Of a stretch of DNA of 6,386 bases, positions 1 to 6,184 are shown one piece after another; the stretch's first letter is position 1, and each line of letters opens with the position of its first letter. The translations under genes and the position numbers were made by a program. The notes under the pieces were generated by a model. It saw only the letters and a program-made list of their open reading frames with translations. It was not told the DNA's origin and ran no database searches. The stretch comes from JAWLFY01 sp964462125 (GTDB lineage Bacteria; Planctomycetota; Planctomycetia; Pirellulales; Pirellulaceae), in assembly GCA_964462125.1 (NCBI GenBank), contig CAYWXT010000294.1:1-6386 (forward strand), given 5' to 3'.

Positions 1-3000
1 GGCGACCGGGTGGTCCTGCTCGGCGATGGGCTGATCGAACAGGAACAGTACTTCGGCTGGGTCGAGCTGATGATGACGACCGCCTTTCCCGATCGGCACG
101 TCACGTTTCGGAATCTGGGTTGGAACGCCGACACGCCGGCCGGCGATTCGCGACTGGGCCTGAGCCTGGTTCAAGCCGGCCGCGAGCCGCCTGGCGAAGG
201 CTGGAGTCAGCTGCAGAAGCAGTTGGAGCTCACTCGGCCCACCGTGTTGATCTTGGGCTATGGGATGGCCAGCGCCTTGGAAAGCGGCGAAGCGGGCATG
301 GACGATTTCGCGGAAGACTACCGGCGGCTGGTGCAAACGGCCAAGAAGGTCTCGCCTGAGGTCCGTTTCGTTTTCCTCTCGCCGCTGCAACGGCTCCAAG
401 CCGATCACCCGCAACGAACGGTGCTGCAGCGGTACAGCGAACAGATCCACTCGCTCGCTGAATCCACCGGTTCGCCGTTTATCGACCTCAGCGACGTGGC
501 GATGGACCGATCACTCCGCAAGAATCCCATTCATCTCAACGGCCAGGGATATCGGGCTTTGGCCGCCGCAATGGAAAGTGCATTCTCGTGGGATTCGCAG
601 GGCTGGCGCGACGACCCGCAAGCCGAACGGCTTCGCGAAATCATCCTCCGCAAAAACGAGTGGTGGTTTCACCGCTCGCGACCGGCGAACATGGCGTACG
701 TGTTCGGTTTTCGAAAACATGAACAGGGACAAAATGCGGATGAGATCCCCAGGTTCGACGCGCTGATTGAAGACGAAGAGCGGCGAATCGCCAATCTCCG
801 CGACCTCCAACCGGCCGAAATCGACACGCCCGGGCTGCCGTTCGAATCGCAATACGCGAAGTACGAACGTCAGCCGACGCCCGAATTCACGCTCGACGAA
901 AACCTCGAGGTCACGCTGTGGGCCGAGAACCCACAACTCAACAAGCCGATCCAGATCAACTTCGATCCCGAAGGCCGACTGTGGGTCGCCAGCAGCGAAG
1001 CGTATCCCATGATCGAGGTCGGCCAGAGGCCGCCCGACAAGATCTTGGTGCTGGAAGACACCGATGGTGACGGCAAAGCCGAGGAGTCGACAGTGTTTGC
1101 TGACGGACTCTTGATCCCGACGGGAGTGCAGCCGGGAGACGGCGGTGTTTATGTCGCCCAGAGCACCGACCTGCTATTTCTCAAAGACACCAACGGTGAT
1201 GGCAAAGCCGACCTGCGGCGGCGCGTGCTCAGCGGCTTTGGAACCGAAGACACGCATCACAATCTGCACACACTTCGTTGGGGTCCCGACGGGCGACTGT
1301 ACATGAACCAGTCGGTCTACACCCGCACCAATACCGAAACCCCGCGTGGCGTGGTTCGGCTGAAGGCGGGGGGCGGTTTTCGCTACAACCCCGACTCGAT
1401 GCGAATGCAGACTGTTTTCCGCGGATTGTGGAATTCGTGGGGTCACCATTTCAATCGCTTCGGCCAGTCGTTCCTTTCCGACGGAGCCGGATTCGAAGGC
1501 ATCGCGTACGCCTTCCCCGGAGCGACGTTCAATCCAACACCGGGTGCCCGCCGCCAACTGGGACTGATCAGCCCCGGCAAATACCCGAAGTTCTGTGCCC
1601 TGGAGATCATCTCGGGCGATGCTTTTCCTCCCGAGTGGCAAGGTTCGATCATCACCTGTGACTTTCGCGCCAACCGTGTCACCCGTTTTAGCCTCGACGA
1701 CCAAGGTTCTGGCTTTGTCACTCAGCAGGAAGACGATCTGATGCGGACCAGCGCCAGCACGTTCCGTCCTATCGACGTCAAGCAAGGCCCCGATGGTGCG
1801 CTTTACATCGCGGATTGGTCCAACCCGATCATCAATCATGGCGAAGTCGATTTTCGTGACCAGCGACGCGATCGCTGGCACGGACGCATATGGCGGGTGA
1901 CATGGACAGGCGCCGACGAGAAGAAACGGGTCAACCTGCGAACGCTCCCGACGGAACAACTTCTGGACAACCTGGTGCGCGATGATCGCTACACGCGGGA
2001 GCAATCGCGGCGGGTACTGATCGAGCGAGGAGACATCGGGCCCGCGCTCGACCGCTGGATCGATAACCAGCAGGATGAATTCGCGCGGCTACAGGGGATG
2101 TGGCTGTATCAGGCTCGCGGGGCACTCGACAAACTGCCGCTCGATCTGCTGACCGCAGACGATCCCCATGTTCGCGCAGCAGCTGTCCGCGTGGTAGGCG
2201 ACTTCGCCGATCCGGCGACGGATCATCCGCACCGATTCGACTGGCAAGCGACCGCGGAAACGGTTGGCCCCCGCGTGCTCGACGAGCATCCTCGCGTGCG
2301 ATTGGAAGCGATTCGCGCGCTCGGCAAAATCGGCACCGCGGATGCCGCCGCGCTGGCGCTCGAATCTCTCGCGAAACCCAGCGACCGGTTTCTCGATTTC
2401 GCGCTCGCCCTGACCATCGATCAGTGCTCGGGCCCCCTGATGAAAGCGATCGAGAGCGGAGCGTGGACCGCCGAGACCGCTTCGCGGCGGAAACAATTGG
2501 CGTTCGTGTTGACCGCAATCGATCCCGCCGATGCCGCGCAGTTCCTCGCTGAACGATTGGAGCAATCGGGACTGCCTCGCGACGGTTCGGGGCCCTGGAT
2601 CGAACTGGTCGGCAAGGCAGGAGGCCCCGGTGAGCTCCGCCGGCTGCTGGATCAAGTCGTCGAGGGCGGATTCAATGCGAAAGCTACCAGGGCCGCGCTC
2701 GATGCGCTCACTGAGGCTGCCGAGCTCCGCAAGGTCCGCCCCAGCGGTTCGCGGGACGACCTCGGGCAACTGCTGGCCAACGACGCGCCAGCGGTGAAGG
2801 TGGCCGCGGCGCGACTGGCTGGTGCATGGGAACTGCGCGGCCAGATCGATCGGCTCGCGGAACTGGCTGCGAACGCCGATGCGCCCGTCAATCTGCGTCA
2901 CACCGCGGTCGAAGCGATTCGCAAAGTTGGTGGTGGGAAAGCAGTGGATGCACTCGCCGGCTTAGCGACATCCCCACAAGCGGAGAAGATCCGCCGCCAG

Positions 3001-4197
3001 ACGACCATCGCATTGGCCGCACTCGATCCGTCGCGGGTCGGCGAACCGTTTTTTTCTCTGCTCGCCAAGACTGAGAGTGAGAACGACGCGTTTGAACTTT
3101 GGCGCGACGTGCTCCGCGGACGTGGTGTCGGCCCCGCGCTTGCCTCGACGCTCGCCGATGACACGGTTTCGAAAGCCGCCGCGCGGGCGGGGGTCCGCGC
3201 CTGTCGAGACGGCGGCCGCGAGGAACCGGAGTTGTTGGCAACACTGCTGCCGCTGAGCGGGATGAGTTTGACGGCCGACAAGCTGACGCCCGAAGAGGTG
3301 CAAAAGATGATGCGTCGCGTCAACCAAAAGGGCGATCCTCACCGTGGTGAATCCGTCTACATGCGTGAAGGGTTGCAGTGCGTCAATTGCCACGCCATCG
3401 GAGGCGTGGGGGGCAATGTCGGTCCCGACATGACGAGCCTCGGCGCCAGCGCCCCGCTCGACTACATCATCAAGTCGCTATTCGACCCGAATGCCAAGAT
3501 CAAAGAAGGCTTTCACACGACGACCGTGCTGACCGCTGACGGCAGGGTCATCAGCGGGATTGAGGTTGAAAGCACGGATTCACAGCTGGTACTGCGAGAC
3601 GCCGAAGACGAACTGGTAAAAATTTCACAGGCGGATGTTCTGGAGACGAAGCAGGGCAAATCGTTGATGCCTACTGGTGTTATCGATCGCCTGCCGCCCC
3701 AAGATCGGATCGACTTGATCAGCTTTCTTTCGCGACTCGGTAAGCCGGGGGCATTTGACGCCAGCGGCGGCGGTGTTGCGCGTATTTATGACGTCTTCGC
3801 CGGCACGCACCGCGCCGAGCAACAGGGCGCTGAGAGACTTATCCGGGGCAAAGTCGAAAAGGGCTGGAAACCGCTGATCGCACAGGTCAATGGTGATGTT
3901 GCCCGCGGACGGCTGCAGGTCCTGACGAAACAACCGGTCAACATTTCACTCGTCCATGTCTATCTGCGCACCGCGATCGAGGTGGCCAACGCGGGTCCGG
4001 TAACGCTGCAGGTCTCGGCGCCCCCATCCGCTGCCTTGTGGATCGATGGCCAAGGCGTGGAGGGCGACCGGACGTTCAAGAGCGACCTGGAAGCCGGACG
4101 GTATACCGTGCTCGTTCGTCTCGATACCCGCGAGCTCCCGGAATCATTCCGGCTATCGTCTTCCGACGTCACGTTTGCGACCGAACGGAACGAGTGA
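1..4197 (+). CDS. PVC-type multidomain protein: SGNH-like domain, dehydrogenase beta-propeller, HEAT repeats, cytochrome c (5' partial)
   Basis: The frame is open from base 1 (reading GDRVVLLGDGL) to TGA at 4195-4197, so the start and probable signal peptide are upstream; the GTG at base 10 is internal. Domains in order: an SGNH/GDSL-hydrolase-like fold (about 1-600); a linker rich in charged residues (about 620-860); a PVC 'membrane-bound dehydrogenase' beta-propeller (about 870-1910) with two calcium-loop-like motifs, DTDGDGKAEE at 1057-1086 and DTNGDGKAD at 1186-1212; a long alpha-helical HEAT-repeat region (about 1930-3280, clearest at 2158-2205, 2281-2370, 2779-2832 and 2875-2931); and a cytochrome c domain with CVNCH at 3379-3393 and a likely distal Met at 3667-3669 (SLMPTG). 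A beta-rich C-terminal domain follows (about 3770-4197). Heme c attachment requires export, so it should act in the periplasm or at the cell surface, passing electrons from an oxidised substrate, plausibly a sugar or polysaccharide derivative. The substrate is not readable from sequence. Family assignment is strong; biochemical role is inference. Confidence 0.95.
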   Translation, partial: GDRVVLLGDGLIEQEQYFGWVELMMTTAFPDRHVTFRNLGWNADTPAGDSRLGLSLVQAGREPPGEGWSQLQKQLELTRPTVLILGYGMASALESGEAGMDDFAEDYRRLVQTAKKVSPEVRFVFLSPLQRLQADHPQRTVLQRYSEQIHSLAESTGSPFIDLSDVAMDRSLRKNPIHLNGQGYRALAAAMESAFSWDSQGWRDDPQAERLREIILRKNEWWFHRSRPANMAYVFGFRKHEQGQNADEIPRFDALIEDEERRIANLRDLQPAEIDTPGLPFESQYAKYERQPTPEFTLDENLEVTLWAENPQLNKPIQINFDPEGRLWVASSEAYPMIEVGQRPPDKILVLEDTDGDGKAEESTVFADGLLIPTGVQPGDGGVYVAQSTDLLFLKDTNGDGKADLRRRVLSGFGTEDTHHNLHTLRWGPDGRLYMNQSVYTRTNTETPRGVVRLKAGGGFRYNPDSMRMQTVFRGLWNSWGHHFNRFGQSFLSDGAGFEGIAYAFPGATFNPTPGARRQLGLISPGKYPKFCALEIISGDAFPPEWQGSIITCDFRANRVTRFSLDDQGSGFVTQQEDDLMRTSASTFRPIDVKQGPDGALYIADWSNPIINHGEVDFRDQRRDRWHGRIWRVTWTGADEKKRVNLRTLPTEQLLDNLVRDDRYTREQSRRVLIERGDIGPALDRWIDNQQDEFARLQGMWLYQARGALDKLPLDLLTADDPHVRAAAVRVVGDFADPATDHPHRFDWQATAETVGPRVLDEHPRVRLEAIRALGKIGTADAAALALESLAKPSDRFLDFALALTIDQCSGPLMKAIESGAWTAETASRRKQLAFVLTAIDPADAAQFLAERLEQSGLPRDGSGPWIELVGKAGGPGELRRLLDQVVEGGFNAKATRAALDALTEAAELRKVRPSGSRDDLGQLLANDAPAVKVAAARLAGAWELRGQIDRLAELAANADAPVNLRHTAVEAIRKVGGGKAVDALAGLATSPQAEKIRRQTTIALAALDPSRVGEPFFSLLAKTESENDAFELWRDVLRGRGVGPALASTLADDTVSKAAARAGVRACRDGGREEPELLATLLPLSGMSLTADKLTPEEVQKMMRRVNQKGDPHRGESVYMREGLQCVNCHAIGGVGGNVGPDMTSLGASAPLDYIIKSLFDPNAKIKEGFHTTTVLTADGRVISGIEVESTDSQLVLRDAEDELVKISQADVLETKQGKSLMPTGVIDRLPPQDRIDLISFLSRLGKPGAFDASGGGVARIYDVFAGTHRAEQQGAERLIRGKVEKGWKPLIAQVNGDVARGRLQVLTKQPVNISLVHVYLRTAIEVANAGPVTLQVSAPPSAALWIDGQGVEGDRTFKSDLEAGRYTVLVRLDTRELPESFRLSSSDVTFATERNE

Positions 4198-4226
4198 GCC
4201 AGGAACCGCGAGAACGGATGGCTGTT

Positions 4227-4243
4227 GGACTGCGGAGCAGTCC
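4227..4243 (+). terminator. Stem-loop after the large gene, possible terminator
   Basis: GGACTGC and GCAGTCC form a perfect 7-bp stem around a 3-base GGA loop, starting 30 bases after the TGA of the large gene. No T-run follows (the next bases are CAGACGG), so it is not a canonical intrinsic terminator. It may stabilise the mRNA 3' end or act with Rho. The bases from 4244 to about 4371 hold nothing I can identify. Confidence 0.4.
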
Positions 4244-4371
4244 CAGACGGTAGAGACGTGGGCGAGTTTTGAACGAACACTTGATCGAGTGGCGCTGATC
4301 CTCGAACGTGCGAAATCCTCGCCAAAACAGGGGAAACCGATGGAGTCTTCATTTCCTCGTTGGCCTCGACA

Positions 4372-4641
4372 AAAGATCTGCAGCACTCGATTGAACTGAC
4401 CGAGCAGGTGTGTGGTACGGCGCGACGACGCGTGCGGGACCAGGAATAGGTACCGAACCGGGACAAGCTGTTCAGTCTGTTTGAAACGCGTACACAGCTA
4501 TATTGTCGTGGCAAGGCCGGCAAGCCGAATCAAGTCGGCCGTTAGGTATTAGTGTTTGAAGGTGGTGCAGGGTTTATCAGTCACTATCACTTGATGGATC
4601 GCGAGACGTCTGATGCCGATGTGATCATTGACCAGACCCGG
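4372..4641 (+). pseudogene. Relic of an ISNCY/IS1202-like DDE transposase (internal fragment)
   Basis: One frame (codons starting at 4372, 4375 and so on) reads as a typical piece of the central DDE region of an ISNCY-type transposase: a helix with EQVCGTARRRVRDQE, then VPNRDKLFSLFETRTQLY, CRGKAGKPNQVGR, and VLVFEGGAGFISHYHLMDR followed by DADVIIDQT. The frame is broken by TAG at 4447-4449 and 4543-4545, and ends at TGA 4651-4653 after the similarity stops. No start codon, N-terminus or C-terminus is present and I found no terminal inverted repeats, so this is a dead internal fragment. The left edge is uncertain (the frame is open from 4285, but the family-like sequence is convincing only from about 4372). 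The right edge is placed where the (-) strand intron relic begins. Recognition is from remembered family motifs; the exact IS family is less certain than its being a transposase. Confidence 0.72.
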
Positions 4642-4986
4642 TCGGGATGTTGAATCCAAGGTCGCGGGGCCTGGGTCCGCAAAATGATACTGCTGGACGG
4701 GCCGAGCGGGATTCCTTCGCGACAAGTCGCTCGATGGCTCCTCCTTGTTCTTCATCGTTCGGTCCTTTCCGTCTCGATTGGACTTCGAGGGTCGGTACTA
4801 CGACCTCTGCTGACTCCTGCACCGCCCGAACCGGCCTCCTTCCTCCGGTCAGTCACCCTTCCGCAGTTGCCTTCACCTCGTACTTTTCCTATCGGAGCGA
4901 TCATTTGGTATGCTGGACTCCTTGAGACTCCGAGTCTCGTACAGGGGACTTTCACCTAACAACAATCACGCCCATGCCGGGCGTAC
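4642..4986 (-). mobile_element. Group II intron relic: 5' end, domain I and start of the intron-encoded protein region
   Basis: Read on the (-) strand, the sequence from 4986 downward begins GTACGCCCGGCATGGGCG, close to the common bacterial group II intron start GTGCGCCCGGCATGGG. It continues with GGTGAAAGTCCCC (around 4945-4957), a short palindrome GAGACTC-G-GAGTCTC (4924-4938), AAGGCAACTGCGGAAGGGTGA, and GAGTCAGCAGAGGTCGTAGTA, all conserved pieces found ahead of intron-encoded reverse transcriptases. An ATG at 4753-4755 (reading MKNKEE) sits where such a reverse transcriptase ORF would begin, but the (-) frame soon runs into the transposase relic, so the reverse transcriptase, maturase and domains V-VI are absent. 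The element cannot splice or move by itself. ORFs on either strand here are structured-RNA shadows, not genes. The 5' end carries GTACG where GTGYG is expected, probably decay. The intron class is not determinable from this fragment. Confidence 0.8.
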
Positions 4987-4989
4987 GCA

Positions 4990-5056
4990 GGCCGCGAACC
5001 GGAGCGGCCGATAACGCGTTTGCAGATGGATGATCTTTGGCGTCCGCGCGGTTACG
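4990..5056. repeat. Imperfect attC-like hairpin beside the intron 5' end
   Basis: Two overlapping foldings are visible. A short perfect one pairs GGCCGC (4990-4995) with GCGGCC (5004-5009) around an 8-base loop. A larger imperfect one pairs CGAACCG (4995-5001) plus GCGG (5004-5007) with CCGC (5044-5047) plus CGGTT and CG (5049-5053, 5055-5056), leaving extrahelical GA, G and A and a loop of about 36 bases. An imperfect hairpin with unpaired bases lying directly ahead of a small orphan gene resembles an integron attC site or the palindromic repeats I associate with planctomycete intergenic regions. No convincing R'/R'' core (GTTRRRY / RYYYAAC) is found at its edges, so attC identity is unproven. 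The intron relic begins four bases to the left and may have separated this arm from its partner. Confidence 0.45.
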
Positions 5057-5101
5057 GTCCCATTCATCTACGTACTTCAGAACCAAATCTGACGTTTGAC
5101 T

Positions 5102-5347
5102 ATGACTCTAATGCAACACTGGCAACGCGTTGTCGGAACTGAACTTGAGCTCGCGGGTTTCGACGAGTGCGACGTGAAAACGAGACTTGACGCTGAAAGC
5201 AACGTTTTCGTAGAGATTACTCACAACGGCAAGACCGCTTACGGTTCGCCGGATTTGGCACTGTCCGTAATTGCCGACGCCAAGAACGGCCGATGCGGTC
5301 TCGAAGCCGCATTTGAGGCTAGGAACATGTTGGGCGACACCATCTGA
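5102..5347 (+). CDS. Small hypothetical protein (81 aa)
   Basis: I do not recognise this protein. It reads MTLMQHWQRVV at the start and ends in ARNMLGDTI; it is mildly acidic, with no signal peptide or membrane segment, and looks like a small alpha/beta cytosolic protein (a beta-like stretch NVFVEITHNGKTAYG, then a helix SPDLALSVIADAKNG). ATG 5102 is preferred over TTG 5096 in the same frame; ATG 5111 is also possible. None has a visible Shine-Dalgarno sequence, which is common in planctomycetes. It lies just after the attC-like hairpin and 41 bases ahead of the next gene in the same direction, suggesting a two-gene unit. Its coding reality rests on an amino acid composition that looks protein-like, and on that arrangement. 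It seems less GC-rich than the large gene, in keeping with acquisition. Confidence 0.6.
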   Translation: MTLMQHWQRVVGTELELAGFDECDVKTRLDAESNVFVEITHNGKTAYGSPDLALSVIADAKNGRCGLEAAFEARNMLGDTI

Positions 5348-5373
5348 GATCGGCGCAGACCATTCTGCACCAC

Positions 5374-5378
5374 GGAGG
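5374..5378 (+). promoter_or_regulatory. Strong ribosome binding site for the 94-aa membrane protein
   Basis: GGAGG ends 10 bases before ATG 5389, within a CACGGAGGAAAACCCAAG context. It fixes the start of the small membrane protein and is notable because the gene just upstream lacks any such site. Confidence 0.75.
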
Positions 5379-5388
5379 AAAACCCAAG

Positions 5389-5673
5389 ATGGGAAATCCA
5401 CAGCTTAACATGGCGGACAAAGTGCCTGCTTGGCTCGCGATTCTGGCCGCATTAGCTCCGGCGTTCGTGGTCTCACTCGTGGTTGGCTGCCTTGGCTTTG
5501 GCTTTGTGGTTGCTGTTGCGCTGGGTTGCGGTACTTCATTGATCACGGTGGGCAAGAAATGGTGGGCAATTGGAACGAACGCTTTTGACCCAAAACTGAC
5601 GTGGCTTTTATTCGGTGTCCCTGCTGTCTGTCTCGGGTGGAACATCGGCATCCAGTTCGCCTCTGCCACGTAG
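5389..5673 (+). CDS. Small membrane protein of unknown function (94 aa, about three membrane segments)
   Basis: The ATG has a good Shine-Dalgarno sequence and the stop is TAG 5671-5673. After a short polar N-terminus (MGNPQLNMADK), hydrophobic residues run from about 13 to 55, enough for two tightly turned membrane helices (about 13-33 and 35-55, with the turn at CLGFG). A polar KKWWAIGTNAFDPK loop and a third segment (about 70-91) follow. Several Gly residues and three Cys lie in or near the membrane. There is no cleavable signal peptide. I cannot assign a family; holin-, immunity- or stress-type small membrane proteins can look like this, but nothing here distinguishes them. It lies 41 bases after the 81-aa gene and is probably co-transcribed with it. 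The bases from 5674 to 5762 hold no gene or clear terminator. Confidence 0.75.
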   Translation: MGNPQLNMADKVPAWLAILAALAPAFVVSLVVGCLGFGFVVAVALGCGTSLITVGKKWWAIGTNAFDPKLTWLLFGVPAVCLGWNIGIQFASAT

Positions 5674-5762
5674 TATATTGAAAAACGTTGCGCCGGCGAA
5701 CCATCCCGTCAACCTTTCGTTCCGCACATCTGAGAGTCTATAAGTCGGCTTTTTTGGGGCGG

Positions 5763-6095
5763 TTAATTTTCGCGGCCATAGGCTTTTGCGGGGATATTGA
5801 AGAGCTTCATCAGTTGGTGTTGCAGCAGCGTCGGGTCGGTGTGCAGATCCAAGGTATCTCTCTCGTCGGTGACGATTCGGTGACGCGAGAGCTAATTTAT
5901 CACGCCGATCACTCGGCGGGCAGTCGGCTGACGACACGCTCGGCCATCGGGGTAGAGCGGTAGTGACTCCAGATCCTCGCGCTGCATGGCCAGACGCAGT
6001 TCTCGCTCCATCAGTGCCTGAAGCATCAACACCATGAAGTAAACGCACAGTAGTGTTTCGATTCGGCTGACGTTCTTGAGATACACCGGTGCCAC
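5763..6095 (-). pseudogene. Relic of an IS1634-like transposase, C-terminal part
   Basis: The (-) frame from GTG 6095 reads VAPVYLKNVSRIETLLCVYF, then an ALMERELRLAMQRE helix, SLPLYPDGRACRQPTARRV, and reaches TAG at 5892-5894. In the same frame it resumes without a shift: LSRHRIVTDERDTLDLHTD, then TLLQHQLMKLFNIPAKAYG, ending REN and TAA 5763-5765. This is the C-terminal region of IS1634/IS4-type transposases as found in planctomycetes: a hydrophobic helix, the LPLYP-x-GR-x-C-R-x-PTARR segment, and an 'AYGR' end. The catalytic domain is missing, and an in-frame TGA lies just upstream (6124-6126), so this is a 5'-truncated, nonsense-interrupted remnant. The residues after TAA (PPQKSRLIDSQMCG, down to TGA 5709-5711) also look protein-like and may mean the ancestral protein was longer. 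No terminal inverted repeat is identified. Confidence 0.78.
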
Positions 6096-6104
6096 GACGT
6101 CACG

Positions 6105-6133
6105 GTGACAGGGTGCAGGTGTTCATGTATGCT
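6105..6133 (+). promoter_or_regulatory. Sigma70-type promoter candidate for the Rpn-family gene
   Basis: A GTGACA -35 box (6105-6110; five of six bases match TTGACA), a 17-base spacer and a TATGCT -10 box (6128-6133; four of six) lie about 50 bases ahead of ATG 6185. The -35 box overlaps a perfect inverted repeat, GTCAC-G-GTGAC (6099-6109), that could serve as a small operator. The promoter starts only about 10 bases from the edge of the transposase relic. Confidence 0.5.
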
Positions 6134-6173
6134 GGCGACTTTTGTGATCTGTTACGGAATCAAGCGGCGGCGA

Positions 6174-6181
6174 AAGGAGGT
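6174..6181 (+). promoter_or_regulatory. Strong ribosome binding site for the Rpn-family gene
   Basis: AAGGAGGT is a near-perfect anti-16S match ending three bases before ATG 6185. It decides the start codon and implies efficient initiation. Confidence 0.8.
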
Positions 6182-6184
6182 CCG

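Noticed and set aside
1174..2901. Long (-) ORFs of 195-276 codons opposite the large gene
   Set aside because: Expected in GC-rich coding DNA; Arg-, Ser- and Pro-rich translations without domains, whereas the (+) frame carries recognisable domains throughout.
4549..4755. (-) ORF MKNKEE... as a complete 68-aa gene
   Set aside because: Only its beginning fits the start of an intron-encoded protein; its second half is the antisense of the ISNCY-like transposase relic.
4752..4955. A 67-codon (-) ORF and overlapping (+) ORFs of 91-92 codons (4647-4959)
   Set aside because: They lie wholly inside conserved group II intron RNA sequence; the repeated appearance of such ORFs in genomes is explained by RNA structure rather than protein.
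4953..4970. ACCTAAC read as an attC R'' core site (RYYYAAC) on the + strand
   Set aside because: These bases are the complement of GTTAGGTGAAAGTCC inside the group II intron relic, which explains them better.
5688..5963. 91-codon (+) ORF
   Set aside because: Antisense shadow of the IS1634-like transposase relic, with no ribosome binding site and no protein-like pattern.
5608..6048. 146-codon (-) ORF
   Set aside because: It is in another frame over the IS1634-like relic, whose family-like sequence is in the frame ending at 5763, and it also overlaps the 3' end of the small membrane protein gene.
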